A stretch of 21,419 nt of DNA from an uncultured Hungatella sp. (GTDB taxonomy: Bacteria; Bacillota; Clostridia; Lachnospirales; Lachnospiraceae): NCBI GenBank assembly GCA_910585645.1, contig CAJUFP010000087.1:1-21419 (forward strand), in the 5' to 3' direction. The position numbers were made by a program, and so were the translations under genes. Positions 5,768-14,164 of the stretch are shown here, piece by piece. The notes under the pieces are model-generated. The model saw only the letters and a program-made list of their open reading frames with translations, did no database searches and was not told the origin of the DNA. Numbering within the stretch: the first letter of the stretch is position 1; every line of letters begins with the position of its first letter.

Positions 5768-7414
5768 CTACACTGCCGCTGCCTGCAAAGCCGTTTCATA
5801 ATCATATTGGAATTGAAACACGATCTTTACCCGGCCCTTTTCAAAAACCTTTATCCTCTCCACCAGCTTTAAAACCATATCCCTGGACAGAGAATGAAGC
5901 GTTTGGTACTGTAAAAAATCTTCCATCCACCCATTCCCTCGGATACCCTCCTTGCTGCGCAATTCCTTCTCATCCCTCAGGCGGGCCTTCCTTTTCTCCA
6001 GTTTTCCCGCCTGCTTTGTGTAGACTTCTTTCAGCTCAAAATACTCCTCCTGATCAAGAACCCCATCCGTCAAATCCTCATATAACGAACCCATTAACTT
6101 TTGAATCCGGACAATCTCCTCCTCTATTTCCGACATCCGGATGTCAGGGCTTCTCGTCTCCTGCCTGAAATAAGGCCTGGTTTCCAGGCCTGTCAGCACC
6201 TGCTTTACATTCATCACCGCGGAAATATGGCGATTTAAAGCAAGCAGAACCACCCTTTCCAGCTCCTCCTCACGAATCATATGGCTGGTACAGCATTTGT
6301 CTTTCTTATAACCAGAACACACATAATAAGGATACTTTCTTGGCTTTCCCTCCGGGTCCTTTCCGGCGCTTACCAGCTTCCGAACCATGGCTGCCCCGCA
6401 ATCTCCGCACTCCAGCATCCCCGAAAATACATACACCGTTTCCCTTCCCGGACATATCCTGGTATCCATTTTCATCAGGTTCTGTACCGTCTGAAAATCT
6501 CCCTCTGAGATAATGGGCTCATGCATATCCCTCACAACCACCCACTCGTCCGGATTCTTCTCAATCACCTTTTTCACTTTGTAGCTGGGGGTGGTCCTTT
6601 TCCCCTGAACCACCCACCCCAGATACGTCTGATTCGATAAAATCCGGCCTATGGCAACCGGACTCCACATAGCCTGCCCCTCCGCATCAAATCCACTTTG
6701 ATACCGAAGGCCAAGAGACCGTTTATACTCTGCCGGCGATAAAACCCCCTGGTCATTGAGTCTCTCCGCGATTTTTTCATTGCTCATGCCAGAAATCCGC
6801 CATCTAAAAATATCTCTCACCACACCGGCCGCGTACGCGTCCACCACCAACTGATTTTTATTTTCAGGATTCTTTTTATATCCGTACACGGCAAAAGAAC
6901 CGATAAACTCCCCTTTCTTCCGTTTTATCTCAAACTGGCTCCTTACCTTTACGGAAAGGTCCCTGCTGTAGGAATCATTCATCAGGTTCTTAAAGGGCAG
7001 CATCATACGGTCCTCTATCTCATTTCTATTTGCGCTGTCATAATTGTCATTTACCGCAATAAAACGCACGCCCAAATAAGGGAAGATTTTCTGAACAAAC
7101 CTTCCCACCTCAATGTAATTTCTCCCAAAGCGCGATAAATCCTTGACAATAATACAGTTGGTCTTTCCCGCCTTAACCTCTTCCATCATCTGCAAAAAAG
7201 CAGGCCGCCGAAAATCCACGCCGCTAAACCCGTCGTCCACTCTCTCCTCACAGAGAATGATCTCCGGTTTGTCCTTTACATAATCCTCTATTAAGCTTCT
7301 CTGGTTGCTGATGCTGTTGCTCTCCCCTTTGCCTGAAACGGCAAGATCTCCGTCATCATTTGAAATACGGTAATATGGGGTGGCGTAAAAAACGCCTTCT
7401 GAATCACCACGCAA
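5768..7414 (-). CDS. Large serine recombinase (first of three)
   Basis: The product is 548 residues with the full family layout. The catalytic Ser18 is in PYYRISNDD, followed by GESNSISNQRSLI, VDDGFSGVDFRRP and VKDLSRFGRNYIEVG. A recombinase domain (about 175-290) contains the typical YGYKKNPENKNQLVVD and HEPIISEGDF segments. A zinc ribbon follows (LECGDCGAAMVRK, YYVCSGYKKDKCC), then a coiled-coil and a basic, amphipathic end (LVERIKVFEKGRVKIVFQFQYD). The first credible start is TTG 7414, with AGGAGAG about 10 nt upstream; no in-frame ATG or GTG fits. It begins 6 bp after the stop of the small upstream gene, so the two are tightly coupled. Confidence 0.9.
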   Translation of the reverse strand: MRGDSEGVFYATPYYRISNDDGDLAVSGKGESNSISNQRSLIEDYVKDKPEIILCEERVDDGFSGVDFRRPAFLQMMEEVKAGKTNCIIVKDLSRFGRNYIEVGRFVQKIFPYLGVRFIAVNDNYDSANRNEIEDRMMLPFKNLMNDSYSRDLSVKVRSQFEIKRKKGEFIGSFAVYGYKKNPENKNQLVVDAYAAGVVRDIFRWRISGMSNEKIAERLNDQGVLSPAEYKRSLGLRYQSGFDAEGQAMWSPVAIGRILSNQTYLGWVVQGKRTTPSYKVKKVIEKNPDEWVVVRDMHEPIISEGDFQTVQNLMKMDTRICPGRETVYVFSGMLECGDCGAAMVRKLVSAGKDPEGKPRKYPYYVCSGYKKDKCCTSHMIREEELERVVLLALNRHISAVMNVKQVLTGLETRPYFRQETRSPDIRMSEIEEEIVRIQKLMGSLYEDLTDGVLDQEEYFELKEVYTKQAGKLEKRKARLRDEKELRSKEGIRGNGWMEDFLQYQTLHSLSRDMVLKLVERIKVFEKGRVKIVFQFQYDYETALQAAAV

Positions 7415-7420
7415 AAAGAC

Positions 7421-7678
7421 TCACTCTCCTGACATAGCAATCAATTCTTTCAGGCAATCATTAATGGTTTTATCCGTATCGCTGTATTCAACCTGGACAA
7501 TCAGCTTCCCGCAGCGAAAAAAATAGGGATTCTTGATCTGCCTCACAAATTCCATCCTTCGTTCTTCCACCGGCAAATCCGTATTGATTTTCACATTCTC
7601 GATCTGTTCCAATGTATCCGGCTGAACCGTCCTGATGTCTAAATGTTTTAAATCCTCCGCACGAGCGGCTGCTCCCAT
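7421..7678 (-). CDS. Small recombinase-associated protein of unknown function
   Basis: The 85-residue product starts at ATG 7678, which has GGGGAGG at ideal spacing; a 14-codon extension to TTG 7720 has no ribosome site. Residues 12-35 (DIRTVQPDTLEQIENVKINT) and the middle (LPVEERRMEFVRQIKNPYFF) followed by a beta-rich end resemble small proteins commonly encoded beside serine recombinases in Firmicute elements. I recall them as a DUF6870-like group, but I am not sure of the name. It has no catalytic motif, signal peptide or membrane segment. Its position as first gene, 6 bp before the first recombinase, suggests a helper such as a directionality or regulatory factor; that is inference. Confidence 0.75.
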   Translation of the reverse strand: MGAAARAEDLKHLDIRTVQPDTLEQIENVKINTDLPVEERRMEFVRQIKNPYFFRCGKLIVQVEYSDTDKTINDCLKELIAMSGE

Positions 7679-7725
7679 ACCGTTCCTCCCCGGGCTGCCT
7701 TTTTCTTTAACTATATACAAACAGT

Positions 7726-7749
7726 GCTTTGTCCTATTCTCTCCAAAGC
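7726..7749. repeat. Short inverted repeat upstream of the recombinase operon
   Basis: GCTTTG (7726-7731) and CAAAGC (7744-7749) are 6-bp arms around 12 nt, about 50 bp before the first gene of the trio. It could be an operator or part of an attachment site. The rest of 7679-7916 shows no gene I can support and no good promoter. Confidence 0.3.
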
Positions 7750-7916
7750 AAATCTCTTCTCCCTTTTCCTGCGTTCCCCGGCGCCGGAGTTGTCCAGTCC
7801 GTCTGCAAAACGGCTCAAATCAGGCCGGATTCTGCCACCCCGGTCCCGTCCCCCCTTCCTTTGGTGAGAAACAGCCCCCAAGTCTCCGGCAGATTCATCC
7901 ATCAAATGGAGTTTGC

Positions 7917-7965
7917 AAAAAAAGCATATATACAATGACTGATCGCAATCATGTATATATGCTTT
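7917..7965 (-). terminator. Strong terminator of the flavoprotein gene
   Basis: Arms at 7921-7938 and 7949-7965 pair over 17 bp with one bulged base around a 10-nt loop. On the minus strand the 3' arm is followed by seven T. It lies about 50 bp past the stop at 8013 and would also limit read-through toward the recombinase operon. Confidence 0.85.
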
Positions 7966-8012
7966 CTTCTTTAAATGACGAAAACGTATCTGAAAATAAC
8001 GTTAATCGTTAC

Positions 8013-10031
8013 TTACTTACCCATAATGGTCTTGCCCGCTGTGCGGCCGGATGTCATAGCTTCAAGCAGACCGGCAACGGTACGTCCGCCGGTAACCTCG
8101 CCGGCAGCGTATAATCCGGGAATCGCATTGCCGTCAGTGCCAATGACCTCAGCGCTTGTATTCACCTTCAAGCCGCCTTTTGTAATGTGAGCCGAAGGAG
8201 TTCTCGGACCGGTATAGAACGGCGGTTCAAAAATACCGGGGTTGCCATCCGGGTTAATAAAGTCGCCTCCAAAAGAAGCACGATTGAATTCCGGGTCAAC
8301 ACCTGTCTTAACGGCTTCGTTGAATTTCTCGATTGTCTCAACGAAAGTTGCAGGATCAACATCGATTAATTCGGCTAATTCTTCCAAAGTATCCGCTTTC
8401 ACAACGATACCTGCATCGATCAAATCCTGAATGTTTTGTCCGCCATAAGTGATACCGTCTTCGCCGACACCGGCATTGTTTTTATCACATACCATATAGA
8501 AAATTCCGTCTGTCTGAGCTAAAGCGGCATTGGAAAGCGTATCTCTGTCAGAGAGCTCATTTACAAATCGTTTCCCTTCTTTATTCACATAAAGGTTTGT
8601 ACCTGTACCGATGAATGGATACGCGTCACCGGTTTTTGGATCCGAAAGCGGTACTAATTGTAAATGTCCCATATCAACAACATCAGCGCCGATTTCTAAT
8701 GCCATTTTAATTCCGTCGCCAACCATAGCCGGATCATTGTCCGTCTGTAATTTTGAAATGTCAGCCCATCTTCCGTCAGAATATTCGATTAACATCTCTT
8801 TATTGGCTGAGAAACCGCCGGTAGCTAAAATTACGCCTTTATTAGCGTTTAAGGTATACTCTGTTCCGTCGGAAGCAGTGCCTTTCACACCTACAACTTT
8901 ACCGTCAGCCGTAAGCAATTCGCTGGCTCTGACTTCTTTAATAATCTCTACATCGTAATTCTTTTCTTCAATTTCATCTGTAAATACGGAAATAAACATA
9001 TTTCCGCCATGTGCGGAAACGGATGAGAACCATCTCGGCCATGTATCACCTAATAATAAACTCGGTGAATCCGTCCAGTCAAATCCCAGTTCTCCCAACC
9101 ACTCTTTCGTCGGTTTTGATTTCGATACCAAATCATATAACAATTCCGGGTCAGCGGCCTGGCTGAATCTGAAGAAGTATTGCAGGGACATGTACTCCAA
9201 TGAATCATAGACCTGGGTTTTGCCCTCCGCCTTATAAGCTTCCATATCCTCGGCTACTTTCTTCTGCCAGCCCTTAACTGCTTCATTATCCGTTTCTCTG
9301 GCGATTAAGCCTTCGATCTCCGCCATCTGGCCCGGAGTCATCTCGTGAATCGCGATGGCTTCCGGATCACAAGAAGCATAACCGCCGCCGGTACGAACCG
9401 TATTGCCGCCTATGTAGGGGTTCTTCTCGATAACAATTACGGACGCGCCTTCTTCGGCAGCAGATACAGCGGCAGCTAAACCGGCTCCGCCGGCGCCCAC
9501 CACGATAACGTCAGCTTCCTCTACCACTGCCTCTCCCGCAGCTTCGCTGCTGGCAACTTCTACTTTCTTAAGGGCCTCCACATCTCCGCCAGCCTGGGTT
9601 ACGGCATCCGCAACAGCATTCAGAATCGCGTTGCTTGTGTTGGTGGCGCCGGTAATCGCGTCAATCTTCAATGATTGATTTGCTATAATCAATTCCGGGA
9701 TTTTCGCGATCGGGGCATCGGAAATACCTGGGGTCTCGCCGTGTTCTTTGATTTCGATAGATTTGATAGCGTCGCTATCAAAAGTAACTTCCAGAGTTAC
9801 ATCTCCATTGTTTCCTTTTGCCGTGGCAGTGTAGGTGCCTGCAGTGTAGGTTCCGCCGGTACTTCCTCCATCGTTCCCTTGGGCTGCGGTAGTATCCGCC
9901 TCTGTAGCTTCCGTACTTGCAGCCTGTGTTCCGCCGGTACTTCCCTCTTTTGAACCACAAGCTGCCAGGCTAAGGGACATCGCAGCCGTTAAGCCAGCCA
10001 ATAACAGTTTTCTTCTTACGCTTTTTTTCAT
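8013..10031 (-). CDS. Flavinylated lipoprotein reductase, fumarate-reductase-like (FMN-bind + FAD-binding)
   Basis: The 672-residue product has a lipoprotein signal ending in LAAC (Cys25), so it is anchored outside the membrane. A Ser/Thr/Gly linker follows. The FMN-binding domain (about 60-145) contains DAITGATNTS; Thr130 is the expected site of ApbE-catalysed covalent FMN. The FAD-binding domain starts with the GAGGAG dinucleotide motif (179-184) and contains KRFVNELSDRD, which aligns with the segment holding the catalytic Arg of flavocytochrome c fumarate reductases. The C-terminus reads GEVTGGRTVAGLLEAMTSGR, lacking the usual HGxNRLGG, so the substrate may not be fumarate. No heme CxxCH motif is present. 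These enzymes use electrons from a membrane chain to reduce organic acceptors such as unsaturated acids. AGGAGGGCC precedes the ATG. The gene has its own promoter and terminator and is less GC-rich than the core genes, which fits acquisition by transfer. Confidence 0.9.
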   Translation of the reverse strand: MKKSVRRKLLLAGLTAAMSLSLAACGSKEGSTGGTQAASTEATEADTTAAQGNDGGSTGGTYTAGTYTATAKGNNGDVTLEVTFDSDAIKSIEIKEHGETPGISDAPIAKIPELIIANQSLKIDAITGATNTSNAILNAVADAVTQAGGDVEALKKVEVASSEAAGEAVVEEADVIVVGAGGAGLAAAVSAAEEGASVIVIEKNPYIGGNTVRTGGGYASCDPEAIAIHEMTPGQMAEIEGLIARETDNEAVKGWQKKVAEDMEAYKAEGKTQVYDSLEYMSLQYFFRFSQAADPELLYDLVSKSKPTKEWLGELGFDWTDSPSLLLGDTWPRWFSSVSAHGGNMFISVFTDEIEEKNYDVEIIKEVRASELLTADGKVVGVKGTASDGTEYTLNANKGVILATGGFSANKEMLIEYSDGRWADISKLQTDNDPAMVGDGIKMALEIGADVVDMGHLQLVPLSDPKTGDAYPFIGTGTNLYVNKEGKRFVNELSDRDTLSNAALAQTDGIFYMVCDKNNAGVGEDGITYGGQNIQDLIDAGIVVKADTLEELAELIDVDPATFVETIEKFNEAVKTGVDPEFNRASFGGDFINPDGNPGIFEPPFYTGPRTPSAHITKGGLKVNTSAEVIGTDGNAIPGLYAAGEVTGGRTVAGLLEAMTSGRTAGKTIMGK

Positions 10032-10161
10032 AAGGCCCTCCTAATTAAAGTTTTAGCGTATCGGACTTCTCATGGATTCATTATAGTAACCATAAAGAAT
10101 CAGCGCCATGAGCATGAACCATACTATTTATTAGAATATTCGCACAAAATATCCTGAATAT

Positions 10162-10189
10162 ATTATACCAAATATTGATAAATTGTCAA
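10162..10189 (-). promoter_or_regulatory. Near-consensus promoter of the flavoprotein gene
   Basis: On the minus strand TTGACA (10184-10189), a 16-nt spacer ending in TGG, and TATAAT (10162-10167) are both perfect boxes. The leader to the ATG at 10031 is about 125 nt and carries the heptamer AACCATA (plus-strand sense) twice, which might be a regulator site. Confidence 0.85.
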
Positions 10190-10199
10190 TTTATTATAG

Positions 10200-10895
10200 C
10201 ATTTTATCCCTATTATCACTCCTTCCCCCTTTATCTTCTTCCCCTCTGCCATCACCAACTCCATGGCTGTCCTTCTCCTCCCCACCGTGGCGGAGGCACA
10301 GGCCGGGGGCAATGAATCCCGCATCGCCCAGACCATCTCCATGTCCCTGCGCTACAGCCTGTATATGGGGATTCTGTGCATCGGCATTTTTACCTTATTT
10401 GGCCCGGAGCTGGGCGTGGGTGTTTTTAAGGACTCCTCCGCCGGTTCTTTCATGCAGATTCTGGCATGGCTGTGCCCCTTTCTCTACCTGGCCACCACCA
10501 TGGGAAGTATCCTAAACGGCCTTGGAAAGACCACCACCACATTTTTACAGAATATTGCCGCCCTCATCCTGCGCCTGGCTTTTGTGCTCATAGGCATTCC
10601 CAGGTTCGGCATCACCTCTTACCTGTGGGGGATGCTTGCCAGTGAACTTCTGCTGGCCTTTCTTCATCTCGCTTCCCTCAAAAAGCTTGTCTCCTTTTCC
10701 TGGGACGCGGTGGAGATGATCGTCAAGCCCGCGCTTCTTCTGATCATCTCCATCGGGGTTTACTATGGGGTTTTCTCTCTGTGGGATGGGTTTGACGGGT
10801 TCGGGCTTTTCGTGTCTACCGCTCTCCATATCGGAGTTCTGTGTATATGTTATGGGGGACTTCTGGCTGTGTTTCATCTGGCCAAAGGCGGCTGA
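10200..10895 (+). pseudogene. 3' remnant of a SpoVB/MATE-like flippase gene
   Basis: The open frame starts after a stop at 10197-10199. It shows family-like sequence from about 10224 (FIFFPSAITNS, then MAVLLLPTVAEAQA), well before the first ATG at 10263. The following residues contain five or six hydrophobic segments and motifs such as LNGLGKTTT. This corresponds to the C-terminal half of the SpoVB/polysaccharide-flippase family, whose members have about 450-520 residues; only about 220 remain. ATG 10263 has no ribosome site. SpoVB proteins act in spore cortex formation and related ones flip lipid-linked wall precursors, but this copy lacks half its helices and is presumably dead. The break lies within about 35 bp of the flavoprotein promoter. 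Confidence 0.75.
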
Positions 10896-10908
10896 AGCCG
10901 GACGAATA

Positions 10909-10954
10909 CAAAGAGCCTGAAAGCATATTTTGTAACATTCTTTCAGACTCTTTG
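10909..10954. terminator. Long inverted repeat between convergent genes, probable bidirectional terminator
   Basis: The 15-nt arms CAAAGAGCCTGAAAG (10909-10923) and CTTTCAGACTCTTTG (10940-10954) pair with one mismatch around 16 nt. It lies between the stop of the flippase remnant (10895) and the stop of the GH25-like gene (10965). T runs are short on both sides. Confidence 0.65.
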
Positions 10955-10964
10955 AACTTCTCCC

Positions 10965-11843
10965 CTATTTCGCCTTCTTCCCATTCCCCTCCTTGTCAAA
11001 AAAGTACACCTCTTCCCCGATCCGCACCCCGGTGTCCTTCACCATCTTGTAATCCTTAAAATAATACTGTCTGCCATTGATCTCCCTCCATCCGGTCCCG
11101 GGGAAGATCCGTCTGTAATTCACAAAAGCAAACTCCAGGCACACGCTCCCCTCGATGCCCTTCACGTCCGCCCGGTCCGTACACCGCCACAGAGTTCGGT
11201 TTGGAAAATCGTGGGCCATGCCATAGCGGCTGTACCACACGTCATAGGGAAGTTTCCGCATCTCCACATGCTGGGTAAGCCACTCGCTGTCCCCAAACAC
11301 CACCGCCTTGTAGCCCGCTTCCTCGATCACATCGCAGAACTCGCCTGTAAGCTTCGTGACCTGATCCCTGGCCAGCTTCTTCTCCTGTACAACCTGGGCG
11401 TCCAGCTCAAAAGAGATAGGGTAGGAGACCTTATGATCCTTCACCACGTCAAGCACATAGGAAGCCTCTTTCCTGGCCTCCTCCGCGCTGGCCGCCTTGC
11501 TGTAAAAGCACACGCCGATATCCAGGTTCGCCTTGGCAGCCCCTTCCATATTGGTCTTAAAATACGGGTCCATATCATCACTGTACCCTAAGCGCACCAT
11601 AACAAAAGAGATATCATCCTCCGCCAGCTGCGTCCACCTGATCTCCCCTGATTTATTCTGATATTTTGTAATGGTCACACCCTTTTTCACAGCGCCCTCT
11701 ATGGTGGACCTGCCGTCAGCGGAAATCCAGTATCCGTTTAAATTGGTCCACGGGTCAAATGCCCAGGCCCGGCAGGGACAAAGAATGGCAAGAAATATCC
11801 CCATACCCACAGCGGCGAATCGGTCTCTTCTCTTAATCTTCAT
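10965..11843 (-). CDS. GH25-like secreted protein with cell-wall-binding tail, catalytic residues substituted
   Basis: The 292-residue product has a signal peptide ending RAWA (cleavage after residue 28). A glycoside hydrolase family 25 (lysozyme-like) barrel spans about 50-245, recognisable from KYQ, FVMVRLGY, DPYFKTNMEGA, IGVCFYS, EEARKEASYVL and a YDVWYSRYG-LWRCT end. A cell-wall-binding repeat follows (GWREINGRQYYF, MVKDTG, YFF). Three family positions differ: the usual DVSKYQ is TITKYQ (Thr57 for Asp), the catalytic D-x-E is E146-L-D148, and the late VDLN-like segment is VCLEF. Activity is therefore doubtful; it may bind rather than cut peptidoglycan. The start is ATG 11843, which shares one base with the stop of the upstream transporter gene (TGATG), pointing to translational coupling. 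It is the last gene of the operon. Confidence 0.85.
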   Translation of the reverse strand: MKIKRRDRFAAVGMGIFLAILCPCRAWAFDPWTNLNGYWISADGRSTIEGAVKKGVTITKYQNKSGEIRWTQLAEDDISFVMVRLGYSDDMDPYFKTNMEGAAKANLDIGVCFYSKAASAEEARKEASYVLDVVKDHKVSYPISFELDAQVVQEKKLARDQVTKLTGEFCDVIEEAGYKAVVFGDSEWLTQHVEMRKLPYDVWYSRYGMAHDFPNRTLWRCTDRADVKGIEGSVCLEFAFVNYRRIFPGTGWREINGRQYYFKDYKMVKDTGVRIGEEVYFFDKEGNGKKAK

Positions 11844-12967
11844 CAATCCTCTTTCCGAAGTCTGTTAATCTCCTGTACTAAAAGCTTTCCTTGCTCAATC
11901 ACGGGATCAAACGCGCCGTACTCATACAGCTTTACTCCCACAAGCCCAACGGGAACCGCCAGGATCATACCTGAGATCCCCCGGACCTTAAAACCTACAT
12001 ACAAAAAAATAAGGGTCAGCAGAGGAGGAAGTCCCATGGAATCCCCCACGATCTTAGGCTGGATGATCTGCCGCACCACCTGGGTCAGCACATACAAAAG
12101 GATCAGTCCCACGGCAAACGCCGCCTCCCCGGACAAAAGCTTCACCACAGCCCAGGGAAACAGAGCCGTCCCGGTCCCAAACAAAGGCAGAAAATCCAAT
12201 ATGGCGATCAGCACGGCCAGAAGGATCCCGTACTTTACTCCCAGGATCACAAATCCAACCGCCAGCACCACAGCCACCACAAACATGATGCGAAACTGGG
12301 CCAAAAAATACCCTCCGATCAGGTTCCTTAGATCCTTTCGAAACAATCCCCCGTACGAATAGAAGGAACTGGGGATCAATCTTCCCGCCAAAGCCCGCAC
12401 CCGGTCCTGCTCCGCGATAAAAAAATAGGACGAAAGGATCACCACAATCGAATTGACCAGGGCGCCTGGTATGCCCTTGGCCACATTGCCCGCCACGGTG
12501 ACCGTGGGAAACGCGATCCTTTGCATCAGGCTGCTGACAATCCCGCCCAGGTTCTCATTGGTCCGGTTAAACCACTCCTGGACCCCTGCGGGCATCCTGG
12601 CCACCATCCGGTTTAGAGAGTCCAGAGCCTCCATGAGTTCCAGCCTGACAGCCTCATAGATTTCCGGCATATCCACAATAAGCAGTCTTATTTCTATTAT
12701 AACTCTTCCGATCAGAAAATACAACCCGCCAATGATCCCTGCCAGAACCGCCACCACGATGATCACGGAACTGTGTTTCCGCACCAGATTCAGCCGACGC
12801 TCCAAAAGCTTTACCAGAGGGTTTGCCACCATGGCGATCAGCCATCCGATCACAAAAGGCAGAAAAAATTTGAGAAGCCACAAACCTCCCACGCATACCA
12901 GCAAGATCTTCATTGCCGGAATCAGAATATTCAGCAGTATCCGAAGTATCCTTCTCCCATCTTCCAT
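11843..12967 (-). CDS. ytvI: AI-2E/PerM-family membrane transporter, YtvI-like
   Basis: The 374-residue integral membrane protein belongs to the AI-2E exporter/PerM family. It has an N-terminal pair of helices with FFLPFVIGWLIAMVANPLVKLLE, and a long extracytoplasmic helical segment (about 100-170, MPEIYEAVRLELMEALDSL). A helix-rich C-terminal half follows, with LIAILDFLPLFGTGTALFPW and QPKIVGDSMGLPPLLTLIFLYVG split over the family core. Length and the extracytoplasmic segment fit YtvI, annotated as a sporulation membrane protein in Bacilli and Clostridia; substrate unknown. The frame reaches 13069 inside hisC, but ATG 12967 lies 25 bp after the hisC stop with a distant GAGG and begins at the family N-terminus. 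It overlaps the GH25-like gene by one base. Confidence 0.88.
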   Translation of the reverse strand: MEDGRRILRILLNILIPAMKILLVCVGGLWLLKFFLPFVIGWLIAMVANPLVKLLERRLNLVRKHSSVIIVVAVLAGIIGGLYFLIGRVIIEIRLLIVDMPEIYEAVRLELMEALDSLNRMVARMPAGVQEWFNRTNENLGGIVSSLMQRIAFPTVTVAGNVAKGIPGALVNSIVVILSSYFFIAEQDRVRALAGRLIPSSFYSYGGLFRKDLRNLIGGYFLAQFRIMFVVAVVLAVGFVILGVKYGILLAVLIAILDFLPLFGTGTALFPWAVVKLLSGEAAFAVGLILLYVLTQVVRQIIQPKIVGDSMGLPPLLTLIFLYVGFKVRGISGMILAVPVGLVGVKLYEYGAFDPVIEQGKLLVQEINRLRKED

Positions 12968-12992
12968 CCTGTCACCAGCCTCATTTCCCCGT

Positions 12993-14075
12993 CTAATGCT
13001 CTGCTCTCTCTGCCCCCATTTTAGGCAGCTCTTTCTCCAAAAACCGGTACAGCTCCTCCATCTCCTCATCTGTCCCTATGGTGATCCGCAGATAATCCTC
13101 CAGCCTGGGCACGGCAAAGTACCGCACATAGATCCCTGCCCTCTTTAAAGCCTCAAAGATCTCCTTTGCCGAAACCCTCTCATGGCTCACAAACAGGAAA
13201 TTGGTCCTGGAATCCGTACACGAAAATCCCATCTGCCGAAACCGCTCTTTCGCGGCCTCTCTGGTCCTGACGATCTTTTCCACAGTCTCCCTAAAATACG
13301 CCTCATCCTTCACCGCCTCCGCGCCCAGAATGATGGAGGGGGCGTTCATGGTATAAGAATTGTAGGAATACTTCACATCCTCCAAAGCGCTGATCAGCGC
13401 CCTGGAACCCATGGCATACCCGATGCGCATCCCTGCCATGGACCTGGACTTGCTAAAGGTCTGGACCACTAAAAGATTTTCATACCGGTCGATCAGAGCC
13501 CTGGCCGACTGGCCGCCGAAATCAATATACGCCTCATCGACAATCACCACCACGTCCTGGTTCCACCGGACAATGTCCTCCACCTGGGTCAGGGGAACGC
13601 ACAGACCTGTGGGGGCGTTGGGATTGGCCAGAACGATACCGCCGTTGTCCCGTTTGTAGTCCTCGCGTCTTAGGCGAAACTCCTCATCCAATGCAGGCGT
13701 CTCATAGAGGATCCCGAAAAGATCCGCCCACACCGGATAGAACGAGTAGGTGATATCCGGAAACAGAATCGGCTTTTTGGAGTTGAAAAACGTCAAAAAC
13801 GCCATGCCCAGCACATCGTCAGACCCCACTCCTACAAAGATCTGCTCCGCAGGCAGATGATAACGATCCGCCAGCGCCCTGGTAAGCAGGCCTGCGGACG
13901 GATCCGGGTATTTGCGGAACTGGTCCGCCCCCATCTCCCTCAGTACCCTCCTCACGCCGGGAGCCGGCGGATACGGATTCTCATTGGTATTTAGTTTAAT
14001 CACATGATCCCCCTGGGGCTGCTCGCCCGGCACATAGGGGACCACCTTTCTGATATGATCTTTCCACGTTTTCAC
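12993..14075 (-). CDS. hisC: Histidinol-phosphate aminotransferase
   Basis: The 360-residue pyridoxal-phosphate enzyme transfers the amino group between glutamate and imidazole acetol phosphate in histidine synthesis. Family marks are KLNTNENPYPPAP at the N-terminus, GVGSDDVL, the ANPNAPTG loop (150-157), DEAYIDF with the cofactor-contacting Asp180, and FSKS with the Schiff-base Lys209. The C-terminus TNFLFV, IYVRYF and LRITIGT are typical. It starts at GTG 14075 with GGGAGG nine bases before it. No other his gene is nearby, so it may act as a broader aromatic or histidinol-phosphate aminotransferase. It is 89 bp after the polymerase-like gene and 25 bp before the transporter gene. Confidence 0.93.
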   Translation of the reverse strand: MKTWKDHIRKVVPYVPGEQPQGDHVIKLNTNENPYPPAPGVRRVLREMGADQFRKYPDPSAGLLTRALADRYHLPAEQIFVGVGSDDVLGMAFLTFFNSKKPILFPDITYSFYPVWADLFGILYETPALDEEFRLRREDYKRDNGGIVLANPNAPTGLCVPLTQVEDIVRWNQDVVVIVDEAYIDFGGQSARALIDRYENLLVVQTFSKSRSMAGMRIGYAMGSRALISALEDVKYSYNSYTMNAPSIILGAEAVKDEAYFRETVEKIVRTREAAKERFRQMGFSCTDSRTNFLFVSHERVSAKEIFEALKRAGIYVRYFAVPRLEDYLRITIGTDEEMEELYRFLEKELPKMGAERAEH

Positions 14076-14119
14076 AGGACTATACCTCCCTTATCGCAAC
14101 ATGCACTCCCGAAATCTTT

Positions 14120-14156
14120 AAAATACCGCTGTCATGACTCATGATCTTCAGACAGC
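14120..14156 (-). terminator. Weak hairpin between the polymerase-like gene and hisC
   Basis: GCTGTC and GACAGC (14151-14156, 14128-14133) form a 6-bp stem around 17 nt, followed on the minus strand by GGTATTTT. It may cause partial termination, or hisC may have a promoter here that I cannot see. Confidence 0.3.
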
Positions 14157-14164
14157 TCCTGCCG

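Noticed and set aside
7635..8114. Overlapping frames around the gene-free stretch beside the trio (7635-8114 plus, 7711-7935 minus)
   Set aside because: They start or end inside a terminator or another gene and have no ribosome site or recognisable product.
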